From Sphingomonadales bacterium (lineage in GTDB: Bacteria > Bacteroidota > Bacteroidia > Chitinophagales > Chitinophagaceae): DNA of 64,000 nt. This document shows, one piece after another, positions 1 to 9,544 of this stretch (the stretch's first letter is position 1; the number at the start of each line of letters is the position of its first letter). Both the position numbers and the translations under genes were made by a program. Location of the stretch: positions 1 through 64,000 of the forward strand of contig VHBB01000004.1 of assembly GCA_016872155.1 (NCBI GenBank), in the 5' to 3' direction. The notes below the pieces were generated by a model. It was not told the DNA's origin. It saw only the letters and a list, made by a program, of their open reading frames with translations, and did no database searches.

Positions 1-114
1 TAATATTTTCATCTTTGTTTGATCTTAGTTTTGATAATTTTGTTGCCTATTTGTATCCCAATCTTTGTAACATACTGATATTCAGTGAACTTATAATTTT
101 TGTATCGGGAAGTA

Positions 115-1155
115 ATGAATCATTCTGCAGAAAAAAAGTATGTTACTCAACTAAACCCAACCATATGGGGATTGGTAGCATTTTGGGCCTTTGTGGAATC
201 TTTTATGGGGGGTATTCTCCATGCTCTACAAGTGCCCCTGCGGGGTATTGTTCTTGCTGGTGCGGCAGCAGCTTGCTTAACCACGATCGCTGCCGTGACA
301 GGTAGGTATCAAGATAAAAGACCCGTGCAGGCCTTTTCGGTCGATCTGCTCAAAGCCACGCTTGCGGTAATGGCCGTGAAGCTGATCTTAAGCCCTCAGT
401 CACCGCTTACAGCCTATGTGGCTATGTTGTTTCAAGGAGGGGTTGCTTACCTTATATTTGGATGGATACCTTCTTTTCGTTTGGCCGCGATCATATTTTC
501 TGTATTGGCGTTAGTCGAAACTGCATTACAGAAAGTATTGGTACTTTATTTGTTTTTTGGAGCTGATTTCTGGATATCAGTATCGAATTGGGTAAGTGAT
601 CTGCATAAGCAGTTTGGTTTTTTGCCGTTAAGCCTTCGGGGAATCGTAATGGCCTACCTGTTACTTTATTTTGTGGTTGGATTAATGATCGGCTATTGGT
701 TTGGACGTTGGCCAGATCGAATTAAGATGAAAAAGGAATCGCTCATACTCGCCTATCAGCAAGAAAAACAAGGCCTGCTGGCAAAAGCGGCATCTCCGCG
801 GAATGCTCGGTTTCGGGGTTGGCTAATTTTTATTTTTATTGCGCTTGTAATGAGCCTATTTGTCTTACCCTATTCGTTATTGATGACCACGCTGGTACGA
901 GTTATAATTTTTAGTCTGGCTGTATATTTTTTGACCCCACCCCTGCTACGGTGGCTAACCCGTCTGTTGTCGGCAAAGATCCAGCAAAGCATTACCCTAC
1001 GACTTATTGATTCAATGCAAGAGCAACGTTTAATTTTTTATTATTGTTGGCAGCGATTTAGTGGCAGAGGCGTACTTCTGCGATTATTGTTAGCCTTCGA
1101 AGCGGCACTTATTGTCTCTAGCGCTAAGGTGTATCCTGATAACTCATCTACCTAA
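115..1155 (+). CDS. Multi-pass membrane protein of unknown function
   Basis: I do not recognise this 346-residue protein. It has about eight or nine hydrophobic segments (near residues 18-38, 44-63, 78-95, 98-118, 123-150, 176-197, 234-275 as a likely pair, and 318-336). A basic, charged cytoplasmic-looking stretch (near residues 198-232) splits it into an N-terminal six-helix half and a C-terminal half. The small-residue-rich N-half (Gly/Ala helices) is loosely like a transporter substrate-binding membrane component, but no diagnostic motif supports this. ATG 115 is preferred over an in-frame TTG at 100 because a GGGAAG stretch lies just before it. The gene ends 13 bp before recG on the same strand, so the two are probably co-transcribed, though no functional link is evident. 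Confidence 0.75.
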   Translation: MNHSAEKKYVTQLNPTIWGLVAFWAFVESFMGGILHALQVPLRGIVLAGAAAACLTTIAAVTGRYQDKRPVQAFSVDLLKATLAVMAVKLILSPQSPLTAYVAMLFQGGVAYLIFGWIPSFRLAAIIFSVLALVETALQKVLVLYLFFGADFWISVSNWVSDLHKQFGFLPLSLRGIVMAYLLLYFVVGLMIGYWFGRWPDRIKMKKESLILAYQQEKQGLLAKAASPRNARFRGWLIFIFIALVMSLFVLPYSLLMTTLVRVIIFSLAVYFLTPPLLRWLTRLLSAKIQQSITLRLIDSMQEQRLIFYYCWQRFSGRGVLLRLLLAFEAALIVSSAKVYPDNSST

Positions 1156-1168
1156 ATAGGAATGCGTT

Positions 1169-3283
1169 ATGTCTTTCTCGTCTGAACAAAAGCTCCAACA
1201 ACCCATCGAGTACCTAAAAGGGGTAGGGCCCCTTCGTGCCGAGCTGTTAAAGAAAGAGCTGGGCATTTTTACATTTGGCGATCTGCTCGAGTATTACCCG
1301 TTTCGACACATTGACCGTACCCGTATTAACACCATCGATTCGTTACTGCCCGACATGGACTTTGTGCAATTGGCGGGCACCTTGGTGAGCAGCGAGGTGG
1401 TAGGGCAACGCGCCGGAAAGCGATTATTGGTCACCTTCAAAGACCGCACGGGAACCATCGAGTTGGCCTGGTTTCAGGGCATCAACTGGGTACAAAAATT
1501 ACTACAACCGGGCTACTCCTACTTGGTCTATGGGCGTATTAGTTTTTTTAATGGCCGTCCGCAGCTGGTGCATCCCGAGATCGAGAAGATAGAGCCGGAG
1601 CAGCCGCTCGAAAAAAAATTTCTAGAGCCGGTTTATGCTACCACCGAAAAATTAAAATCGAAAGGATTGGGCGGAAGAGCGCTTGGCCGTCTTACGCAAA
1701 CCTTGCTCGCTCAACTTAAGGATAGTGATCTGCCCGAGCCGTTACCGCTCGATGAACTAAAGCCCTTACCCTTGCTGGAGCGCAGCCGGGCCCTTCGGCA
1801 GATTCATTTTCCGGAAACGCCACAGCTGTATCAGCAGGCCTTGCAGCGATTAAAATTCGAGGAACTTTTTATATCGCAGTTGCGCATGCAATTGGTGCGC
1901 ATGCAGCGGCATCGTTTTTCAGAAGGGGTGGTCTTTGAAAAAGTGGGAGATCGTTTCAATGAATTATACAAGCACCATCTTTCGTTCGAGTTAACGGGTG
2001 CTCAAAAAAGGGTCATCAAAGAGATTAGGGCCGACACGGCCAAAGGAAAACAGATGAACCGATTGTTGCAAGGCGATGTGGGCAGTGGAAAGACCATTGT
2101 TGCTGTACTCACGATGTTGCTGGCTATCGACAACGGCTATCAAACTTGTTTGATGGCACCCACCGAGATCTTATGCCAGCAGCATTATGCATCGGTAAAG
2201 GGTCTTTTGGAAAAGGTGGGCGTATCTGTGGGGCTATTGACCGGTTCGATCAAGACAAAAGAGCGAAAGCAATTGCTAGCTCAACTAGCCGATGGGTCAC
2301 TCTCGTTGGTAATAGGGACCCATGCACTCATCGAAGAAACGGTAGCGTTCAAAAAATTAGGACTTGTGATCATCGACGAGCAACATCGGTTTGGCGTGGC
2401 GCAGCGGGCACAGCTTTGGAAAAAATCGTCGCCTCCTCCGCATATGCTGGTGATGACGGCTACTCCGATTCCGCGCACATTGGCCATGACAGCCTATGGC
2501 GATCTGGACTATAGTATCATCGATGAATTGCCACCTGGCAGACAGCCCATCAAGACGGTGCATCGATTCGAAAAAGATCGGGCTAAGGTGATGGATTTTA
2601 TTAAGCAAGAAATTGAACTCGGTCGTCAGATCTATATCATCTATCCGCTGATCGAAGAAAGTGCCAAGCTCGATTACGAAAATCTTATGAAGGGTTACGA
2701 AGAGGTCAAGGCCTTTTTTCCGGAGCCCCGCTATTGGATCAGTATGGTGCACGGACGGCAGCCGGCAGAGCAAAAAGAGATCAATATGAAACGCTTTGTC
2801 GAGGGCGATACACAAATTATGGTGGCCACAACGGTCATCGAGGTTGGGGTCAATGTGCCGAACGCCTCGGTGATGGTCATAGAGAGTGCTGAGAAATTCG
2901 GACTCTCGCAATTGCATCAGTTAAGGGGAAGGGTCGGAAGGGGTACAGAAAAAAGTTACTGTGTCTTGATGACGGGCCCCAAATTGGGCGCCGATGCCCG
3001 CGAGCGAATGCGGATTATGACACATACCGGTAATGGGTTTGAGATCGCTGAGAAGGACCTGATGCTGCGAGGGCCGGGCGAGATCGAAGGGACCCGCCAA
3101 AGCGGCGCCCTGGCCTTTAAGCTGGCCTCACTGGTAGCCGATCGTTCGCTGCTCGAAGTAGCCAGAGAAAAGGCAGCTCAATTACTTGAGGCCGACCCGG
3201 GTCTGGACCAGGCAAGCCACGTCTCCCTTAAAGAGTTTATGAAAATTCGAAAGGGGGCCCTCTCTTGGAGCAAAATATCTTGA
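1169..3283 (+). CDS. recG: ATP-dependent DNA helicase RecG
   Basis: RecG remodels stalled replication forks and branch-migrates Holliday junctions in the cytoplasm. The 704-residue length is normal for the family. The N-terminal wedge/OB domain covers about residues 65-110 (KRLLVTFKDRTG). The helicase core has Walker A GDVGSGKT near residue 302, the DEQH box (IIDEQHRFG) near 402, the TATPIPRTLA motif near 430, and motif VI HQLRGRVGRG near 585. The RecG-specific C-terminal region with MLRGPGEIEGTRQSG is present. It follows the membrane-protein gene by 13 bp. Identification is secure. Confidence 0.98.
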   Translation: MSFSSEQKLQQPIEYLKGVGPLRAELLKKELGIFTFGDLLEYYPFRHIDRTRINTIDSLLPDMDFVQLAGTLVSSEVVGQRAGKRLLVTFKDRTGTIELAWFQGINWVQKLLQPGYSYLVYGRISFFNGRPQLVHPEIEKIEPEQPLEKKFLEPVYATTEKLKSKGLGGRALGRLTQTLLAQLKDSDLPEPLPLDELKPLPLLERSRALRQIHFPETPQLYQQALQRLKFEELFISQLRMQLVRMQRHRFSEGVVFEKVGDRFNELYKHHLSFELTGAQKRVIKEIRADTAKGKQMNRLLQGDVGSGKTIVAVLTMLLAIDNGYQTCLMAPTEILCQQHYASVKGLLEKVGVSVGLLTGSIKTKERKQLLAQLADGSLSLVIGTHALIEETVAFKKLGLVIIDEQHRFGVAQRAQLWKKSSPPPHMLVMTATPIPRTLAMTAYGDLDYSIIDELPPGRQPIKTVHRFEKDRAKVMDFIKQEIELGRQIYIIYPLIEESAKLDYENLMKGYEEVKAFFPEPRYWISMVHGRQPAEQKEINMKRFVEGDTQIMVATTVIEVGVNVPNASVMVIESAEKFGLSQLHQLRGRVGRGTEKSYCVLMTGPKLGADARERMRIMTHTGNGFEIAEKDLMLRGPGEIEGTRQSGALAFKLASLVADRSLLEVAREKAAQLLEADPGLDQASHVSLKEFMKIRKGALSWSKIS

Positions 3284-3307
3284 ACAAAAAGGCGTTATAG
3301 AAGTAAA

Positions 3308-3335
3308 CCAATTTGTCAGGACCTTGTCAAATTGG
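3308..3335. repeat. 8-bp inverted repeat between recG and the adhesin gene
   Basis: CCAATTTG (3308-3315) and CAAATTGG (3328-3335) form a perfect 8-bp inverted repeat with a 12-nt loop. The loop also carries a TTGTC direct repeat. No T-run follows, so it is a poor intrinsic terminator for recG. It could be an operator or a weak transcript-end hairpin ahead of the gene starting at 3412. Confidence 0.5.
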
Positions 3336-3411
3336 GGTTATCCGCCCAGTCTTAACAGATTTTTCGAACCCCCCGAGAGGGAATTTTGTTACCTTAATCG
3401 AAATTGGCCGG

Positions 3412-6400
3412 TTGAAAAAAATCTTCATTTTAGCAGGATTATTTTGCACGTCGTTATTACTGACGGCACAAGGTGCCATTGAGTTCGTAGAGAACAAGGG
3501 GCAATGGAATGCGCAAGTCAAATACCGGGGACAGGTTAACAACGGCTATTTCTTTATTCGCGAAAAGGGGTTTACCGTTTTGCAGCAACATCCCGAAGAC
3601 GTAGCAAAAATGCAAAAGGTAAAGCAGGGAGATACGACCGGATTTCATATTCGCTCCCATGCCTGGAATGTAGATTTTGTCGATGCGAATAAAAAAATTG
3701 TCCAAACCTTGCCGGCGCTGAAAGGAGAAAGCCAGGTTGCTTCGTACGAAAATTATTTTCTAGGCAACGATCCCTCCCGCTGGGCGTCTGCCTGTTCGAT
3801 GTACCAGGTAGTGACCGTTAGCGACATCTATCCAAATATAGATCTGCGTTATTATAGTGACGCCGGTACCCTTAAGTATGATCTGGTCGTTAAACCCGGT
3901 GGCGATCCTTCTGTTATTGCGCTTCGCTACGAAGGAGTCGACGGGTTGTCTATAAAAAATCGGGAGCTGGTAGTAAGTACTTCTGTCGGTTCGTTTCGCG
4001 AATCAACTCCCTTTACCTATCAACCCGCACAGCAAGGCAGAAAAGAAGTGAGCTGCCGCTACCAGCTAAAAGAAAACATACTGCGCTTCGATGTGAGCGC
4101 CTATGATCCTGCTGCCACACTGGTTATCGATCCTTCGTTCGTGTTCTGTTCTTTTTCTGGAAGCACCTCTGATAATTGGGGGTTTACGGCTACCTATGGT
4201 CCGGATGGCAGTATGTATGCCGGTGGGATCGTGTTCAATGAGGGTGGAAGCTTTCCGGTAAGTCCGGGTGCATTTCAGGCTGGCTACCGAGGGGGAAATA
4301 TGGATATCGGATTAATTCGGCTTAGTGCCGATGGCATAAGACGTATTTGGGCCACTTATCTGGGCGGAGCCGGCGAAGAGCAACCCCATAGCTTGGTGGT
4401 CGACGCACAACAAAATCTATATGTAACGGGGCGTACCAATTCTCCGAATGGGGCCAATGGGTATCCGGTTATCTCTAATGGCACGCTCGCAGGCGACGGA
4501 TTCGACATAGTGGTATCGAAGATCAATGCTACCGGTACGACATTGATGGGGTCTCGCAAGATTGGCGGCAGTGGTGCCGATGCCGTTAATATTGCAACAG
4601 CGCGGGCTCTTAATTCGTTGCAGCGTAATTATGGGGATGATGGCAGAGGAGAAATTATTCTCGATGCACAGGGGAATGTATTGGTTACTTCGCATTCACA
4701 GTCTTCCGCTACCGGAACCGGTCGCTTTCCGACAACGAGCGGCGCTTTTCAACCCAATTTTGGGGGAGGGCTACAAGATGCGGTCTTGCTAAAATTATCT
4801 TCCGATCTAAATAATTTGATCTTTGCCAGTTTTCTGGGTGGCAGCGGTAACGATGCCGGATATGTGCTCGCCGTTCATCCCTCTACCGGAGCTATTTATG
4901 TGGCCGGTGGTACCGAGAGCGCTAATTTGATCCCTGCCTCACAAGCAGGTACCGTAGTGGGCCCCTCCTTAGGCGGTACCATCGACGGATATGTGGCTAT
5001 CGTAAGTGCAGATGGTTCGCAACGACTTCGAACCAGCTACATAGGAACAGCAGGAATAGACCAAGTCTTTGGCGTACAATTCGACATCAATGGGTTTCCG
5101 TACGTAATGGGGCAAACCACCGGTAACTGGCCCATCTTTAATGCGGCATTTAATAATCCGACCGGTAAACAATTTATTGCCAAGTTGCAACCCGATCTTT
5201 CGGCCTTTGTGTATTCTACCGCATTCGGCTCGGGTGCCTCGGTCCCTAATATCTCGCCCATCGCTTTCTTAGTAGATCGTTGCGAGAACGTGTATATGTC
5301 GGGCTGGGGAGGTACCGGCTTTGGATCTGGGTTTACCAGTGCGGGTACGGCCGGTCTTCCAACGACTCCCGATGCCTTTAAATCATCGACCGATGGCAAG
5401 GATTTTTATTTTATCGTACTTCGAAAGGATGCAGCCGGAAACACGCCACTGTTCGCCAGTTTTTTTGGAGAAGATAATGCACAGAATGGCGGTAATGATC
5501 ATGTGGATGGTGGTACTAGCCGCTTCGATAGTCGAGGAACCATCTATCAGGCCATTTGCGGTAACTGTAGCGTAGGCACTGCACCCCGACCTAATTTTCC
5601 GGTAACGGCCGGATCTTGGTCTACTTCGAACAATTCCAGTGGAGCCGGGTGTAGTATCACGATGGTAAAGATTGCTATGAATTTATCGGGTGTGCAAAGC
5701 GCCATACGCTCGAGCATCAACAATGTGGCAGGCGATACATTGGGTTGCGTACCCCTGACCGTAGCCTTTACCGATACGGTGGGTAATGCGCAAACATATA
5801 TCTGGAATTTTGGCGACGGGTCGCCCGACGAAACCACCACCACGGCCAGCAATTCTCATCAGTACACGGCGGTGGGCACCTATACGGTTCGACTTATTGC
5901 GGTCGATCTTACTACCTGCAATGGAAGGGATACGTCGTACATCCGCATTAGGGTCGGAAACATTGAGGCCGACCTTGATTTTACTCCTGTAAAGTTGCCC
6001 CCTTGTACGGCCTTTAATTATCGTTTCGATAATTTGTCGAGCACGTTACCGGGTTACCCCTTTAAGCCTACCTCTTTTGTGTGGAATTTTGGCGATGGTA
6101 CTCCATCGGTCGTAGCGGGGCCTGGTCCGGTCAATCATGCTTTTGCGGGTCCGGGTACCTATAACGTACGTCTCTTTTTGCAGGATACCACTTATTGCAA
6201 TGCGCCCGATTTGCTGGTTATTCCACTGAGTGTTGCCGAGAATGTAAAAGCCGGGTTTACTACAGCGGCCCGCGGATGCATCCCCTATCAGCCGGTATTT
6301 ACCAATACATCGCTAGCAGCCCAAACTTATCTATGGAATTTTGGGGATGGCAATACCTCTACGGCTGCTGCTCCTGCTTACACGTATACAACGCCCGGCA

Positions 6401-7011
6401 CCTACACCGTTACACTAATTGCCAGCAATTCTAATACTTGTAACCTAAGCGATACGGTTCGCTTTGTTATTCAGGTGCTCGACGCGCCCTTGACCAATTT
6501 TAGTTTTACACCTGTTGCGGTACAGCCTAATACGCCCCACACGTTTACCAATCTGGCATCGGCCGATGCGGTCCGATTTAAATGGGTATTTGGGGATGGA
6601 GATAGTTTGTTGACCACTTCGCGTGCGCCCGTTACGCATCAATACCGGTCGAGTGGAACTTTCGCTGCTTGTCTAACCGCCTACAATTCGCTGGATTGTC
6701 CGCGTACAATTTGCAGAAACGTACAAGCGAATGTTATTCCCGCCGTCGATCTTCCCACTGCCTTTACGCCCCTTAGCGGAGATATAAATGCCGTACTTAA
6801 GGTAAAAGGATTTGGTATTAGTAAATTAAAGTGGGAGATCTGGAATCGTTGGGGTCAAAAAGTATTTGAGACGGCTGATCAAGAACAAGGATGGAACGGC
6901 ACTTATCAGGGAGTGGTTCAGCCCATGGACGTATATATGTATACCTTGGCGGTCGAATTTTTCGATGGCAGCAAGGTGAGTAGAAAAGGCGATATTACGT
7001 TGATTAGATAA
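3412..7011 (+). CDS. Large secreted PKD-repeat adhesin with T9SS type B sorting domain
   Basis: This is a 1199-residue surface protein. TTG 3412 is chosen because it begins a clean signal peptide (MKKIFILAGLFCTSLLLTAQ); earlier in-frame codons would place unrelated residues before it. The N-terminal third (from ENKGQWN) matches the DUF7948-type domain found ahead of SBBP beta-propeller repeats, and repeats such as YLGGAGEEQ, FLGGSGNDAG and YIGTAGIDQ follow. Four PKD-like modules carry (W/V)NFGDG or VFGDG cores. The last 90 or so residues (FTPLSGDIN..IWNRWGQKVFET..GWNGTYQG..YMYTLAVEF) are a gliding-motility type (type B) C-terminal domain. The PorP/SprF gene follows by 18 bp, the usual partner of type B cargo. 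Its ligand is unknown. Confidence 0.93.
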   Translation: MKKIFILAGLFCTSLLLTAQGAIEFVENKGQWNAQVKYRGQVNNGYFFIREKGFTVLQQHPEDVAKMQKVKQGDTTGFHIRSHAWNVDFVDANKKIVQTLPALKGESQVASYENYFLGNDPSRWASACSMYQVVTVSDIYPNIDLRYYSDAGTLKYDLVVKPGGDPSVIALRYEGVDGLSIKNRELVVSTSVGSFRESTPFTYQPAQQGRKEVSCRYQLKENILRFDVSAYDPAATLVIDPSFVFCSFSGSTSDNWGFTATYGPDGSMYAGGIVFNEGGSFPVSPGAFQAGYRGGNMDIGLIRLSADGIRRIWATYLGGAGEEQPHSLVVDAQQNLYVTGRTNSPNGANGYPVISNGTLAGDGFDIVVSKINATGTTLMGSRKIGGSGADAVNIATARALNSLQRNYGDDGRGEIILDAQGNVLVTSHSQSSATGTGRFPTTSGAFQPNFGGGLQDAVLLKLSSDLNNLIFASFLGGSGNDAGYVLAVHPSTGAIYVAGGTESANLIPASQAGTVVGPSLGGTIDGYVAIVSADGSQRLRTSYIGTAGIDQVFGVQFDINGFPYVMGQTTGNWPIFNAAFNNPTGKQFIAKLQPDLSAFVYSTAFGSGASVPNISPIAFLVDRCENVYMSGWGGTGFGSGFTSAGTAGLPTTPDAFKSSTDGKDFYFIVLRKDAAGNTPLFASFFGEDNAQNGGNDHVDGGTSRFDSRGTIYQAICGNCSVGTAPRPNFPVTAGSWSTSNNSSGAGCSITMVKIAMNLSGVQSAIRSSINNVAGDTLGCVPLTVAFTDTVGNAQTYIWNFGDGSPDETTTTASNSHQYTAVGTYTVRLIAVDLTTCNGRDTSYIRIRVGNIEADLDFTPVKLPPCTAFNYRFDNLSSTLPGYPFKPTSFVWNFGDGTPSVVAGPGPVNHAFAGPGTYNVRLFLQDTTYCNAPDLLVIPLSVAENVKAGFTTAARGCIPYQPVFTNTSLAAQTYLWNFGDGNTSTAAAPAYTYTTPGTYTVTLIASNSNTCNLSDTVRFVIQVLDAPLTNFSFTPVAVQPNTPHTFTNLASADAVRFKWVFGDGDSLLTTSRAPVTHQYRSSGTFAACLTAYNSLDCPRTICRNVQANVIPAVDLPTAFTPLSGDINAVLKVKGFGISKLKWEIWNRWGQKVFETADQEQGWNGTYQGVVQPMDVYMYTLAVEFFDGSKVSRKGDITLIR

Positions 7012-7029
7012 AAGAACGAGCAAAGCGAC

Positions 7030-8073
7030 ATGTTGAAACGATATACGATCATAGTTTCTTTTTTAATCGCAGTCACCGACTTTGCATCGGTGTTATCGGC
7101 ACAAGACCTGCATTTTTCTCAGTTCATGCAGACTCCATTGCTGATCAACCCGGCGCATACCGGATTTATTCCCGATGGCGATTATCGTGTGGGGGTCAAT
7201 TATCGTAACCAGTGGGCCTCGGTGAGCGCCTTTCCTTACAAGACCATGAGTGTTTTTGGAGATATGCAACTGCTGCAAAATAGCGAGCAGACCGGTTGGC
7301 TTGGAATTGGCGGATTGTTACTAAGAGATGTGGCCGGCACTAGTGCCCTTACCTCTACCAAGGTATATGGATCGGTGGCCTATCATCAAATGATTGGTAA
7401 TGGTAGTTTGCTGGGGCTTGGTTTTAATGCAGGGTGGGCCAATAAGAGCATCAATACCAGTGGGCTTACATTTCCTTCGCAGTGGAACGGGCAGTTCTTC
7501 GATATACATCAATCTAACGGCACTCCCATACTGGCCGCCAATAACATCAACTATTTCGATATGCAGGTGGGGCTCAACTACGCCTATTTTCCCAATACCT
7601 CTACATTTTTAAATGCCGGTTTCTCGGCCATGCATTTGAATAGGCCGCAAGAGAGTTTTTTTGATAGCAATAACGGGGTCGATAATCGTATTTCGGTTCG
7701 TTACAATGGGTTTCTAAATGCCAGCTTTAAGCTCAGTGATATGTTGATCTTGAGTCCGCATATGTATGTCTCTTTACAAGCTGCTGCTTCGGAGTGGGTA
7801 ACCGGGGTCAATGCCCAGTATAACCTTTCGGGTGATGGAGAATATACCTTGTCGGGAGGGCTCTATTATCGCTATCGCGAATCATTGATACCCTTGGTGG
7901 GGCTTGGGTTTAAAGAGATGGTATTGCAATTTAGCTACGATGCGACCGCTTCTTCGCTCAAAAACGTTAATAATCGCCGAGGAGCCTTTGAGTTTTCGTT
8001 GGTCAAGCAAGGATTAGCCGATCCATACAGGGGCAATCGCCGCGAATCGATGTGTCCTTCTTTTCGCTATTAG
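7030..8073 (+). CDS. PorP/SprF family type IX secretion outer-membrane protein
   Basis: The protein has 347 residues, a signal peptide ending near LSAQ, then the family opening DLHFSQFMQTPLLINPAHTG. Alternating polar/hydrophobic strands continue to the end, as expected of an outer-membrane barrel. PorP/SprF proteins help the T9SS export or surface-attach large adhesins with type B C-terminal domains. Here the gene lies 18 bp behind just such an adhesin, so the pair is probably an operon and this copy is probably dedicated to that cargo. Genomes of this group usually carry many PorP/SprF paralogues, so a specific symbol is not assigned. Confidence 0.93.
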   Translation: MLKRYTIIVSFLIAVTDFASVLSAQDLHFSQFMQTPLLINPAHTGFIPDGDYRVGVNYRNQWASVSAFPYKTMSVFGDMQLLQNSEQTGWLGIGGLLLRDVAGTSALTSTKVYGSVAYHQMIGNGSLLGLGFNAGWANKSINTSGLTFPSQWNGQFFDIHQSNGTPILAANNINYFDMQVGLNYAYFPNTSTFLNAGFSAMHLNRPQESFFDSNNGVDNRISVRYNGFLNASFKLSDMLILSPHMYVSLQAAASEWVTGVNAQYNLSGDGEYTLSGGLYYRYRESLIPLVGLGFKEMVLQFSYDATASSLKNVNNRRGAFEFSLVKQGLADPYRGNRRESMCPSFRY

Positions 8074-8116
8074 CCTTTTTTAAGTTGCCGATTTATCCCG
8101 ATTTTTGAGGCCCAAC

Positions 8117-8124
8117 TACTTTTG
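8117..8124 (+). promoter_or_regulatory. -7 promoter element of the FAD-linked oxidase gene
   Basis: TACTTTTG matches the Bacteroidota -7 consensus TAnnTTTG. It ends 5 nt before the ATG at 8130, so the transcript would be leaderless or nearly so. No TTG at a proper -33 distance is seen. Confidence 0.55.
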
Positions 8125-8129
8125 CAAGC

Positions 8130-9533
8130 ATGTCAAAAAAAGGTACCCTGTTAGCTTCACATATCGATTCGTTCCGAACTATTGTAGGAGCCGATCATGT
8201 ATTTGTCGATAGCGAAACGCTCGATCATTATGCGCATGACGAAACCGAGAATCTGCATTTTTTGCCCGAGGTGGTCGTTAAACCCAGAACGGCCCAAGAG
8301 ATCAGTGCTATCCTTACGATCTGCAATGCAGATTACATACCTGTAACGCCGCGGGGTGCCGGTACAGGGCTTAGCGGAGGGGCACTGCCACACTTGGGAG
8401 GCGTCTTGCTAAGCACCGAGCGCATGAATAATATTCTTTCGATCGATGAACGCAATTTGCAAGTGACCACCGAGCCAGGGGTCATTACCGAAGTACTTCA
8501 ACTCGCGGTCAAAGAAAAAAAGTTATTCTATCCTCCCGATCCCAGCAGTCGGGGTTCCTGTTTTATTGGAGGCAATATTGCCGAGAACAGTGGGGGACCC
8601 AAGGCCGTCAAATACGGAGTGGTCAAAGATTATGTTCTCAATCTCGAAATGGTGTTGCCTACCGGAGAAATCATTTGGACGGGATCGAATGTGCTCAAGA
8701 ATGTTACTGGTTATAATTTGACCCAATTGGTCGTGGGCAGCGAGGGTACGCTTGGTATCGTTACCAAGATCGTCTTAAAACTAATTCCGCTTCCTACGCA
8801 AGAGTTATTGATGCTGGTTCCTTTTCGTCAACTAGAGCAGGCCGGCGAAGCCGTCAGTGCGATCTTTCGGGCGGGCTTTACTCCCAGCGCACTCGAGCTA
8901 ATGGAGATCGATGCGCTCAAGATCGTAAGCGAATTGGTAGGAAGCGCCGCTGTTCCGATTACCGACGATACGGCCGCCCATCTTATTATTGAGGTGGATG
9001 GTAACAATATGGATGTTTTGATGGGAGAGATGGAGGCTATTGGTAGTCTACTTACCCAATTTGATATTGGAGAGATCTATTTTGCAGAAGATGCCAGCCA
9101 GAAAGACCAATTGTGGAAGCTGCGTCGTCGTGCGGCCGAGGCAGCTAAACTGGTGGGCTATACCATCGAAGAAGATACGGTGGTACCCCGCGCCGAGTTA
9201 CCTGCGTTAATCAAGGGTGTCAAAGCCATGGGTAAGCAACATCATTTCGATGTTATCTGTTATGGCCATGCCGGAGACGGCAATTTGCATATTCGTATTC
9301 GTAAAGAAGGAGTGCCCAATAGCTTTGGTCACGGCCCCATGCAAGCCATCATTGCAGAGTTGTTCGAACTGGTTCACCAACTGGGGGGAACCATCAGTGC
9401 AGAGCATGGAATTGGCCTTATCCAAAAAAGTTTTATGCCGATCGTCTTTTCAGAAACCTCGTTGCGGCTTATGCGCGACATAAAAAAATCGTTCGACCCC
9501 AATGGAATCTTGAATGCGGGTAAGGTCTTTTAA
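8130..9533 (+). CDS. FAD-linked oxidase, GlcD / D-lactate dehydrogenase-like
   Basis: This 467-residue flavoprotein belongs to the VAO/PCMH family and probably oxidises a 2-hydroxy acid such as glycolate or D-lactate. The FAD-binding PRGAGTGLSGG motif lies near residue 74 and GSEGTLGIVTKI follows near 202. The C-terminal FAD-oxidase domain has YGHAGDGNLHIRI near 377 and AEHGIGL near 423, both typical of GlcD. No GlcE or GlcF (iron-sulfur) partner gene is adjacent, so the electron acceptor is not clear. A single-subunit D-lactate dehydrogenase or D-2-hydroxyglutarate dehydrogenase is possible. It appears to have its own promoter at 8117. Confidence 0.9.
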   Translation: MSKKGTLLASHIDSFRTIVGADHVFVDSETLDHYAHDETENLHFLPEVVVKPRTAQEISAILTICNADYIPVTPRGAGTGLSGGALPHLGGVLLSTERMNNILSIDERNLQVTTEPGVITEVLQLAVKEKKLFYPPDPSSRGSCFIGGNIAENSGGPKAVKYGVVKDYVLNLEMVLPTGEIIWTGSNVLKNVTGYNLTQLVVGSEGTLGIVTKIVLKLIPLPTQELLMLVPFRQLEQAGEAVSAIFRAGFTPSALELMEIDALKIVSELVGSAAVPITDDTAAHLIIEVDGNNMDVLMGEMEAIGSLLTQFDIGEIYFAEDASQKDQLWKLRRRAAEAAKLVGYTIEEDTVVPRAELPALIKGVKAMGKQHHFDVICYGHAGDGNLHIRIRKEGVPNSFGHGPMQAIIAELFELVHQLGGTISAEHGIGLIQKSFMPIVFSETSLRLMRDIKKSFDPNGILNAGKVF

Positions 9534-9544
9534 AAAAATCTTCA

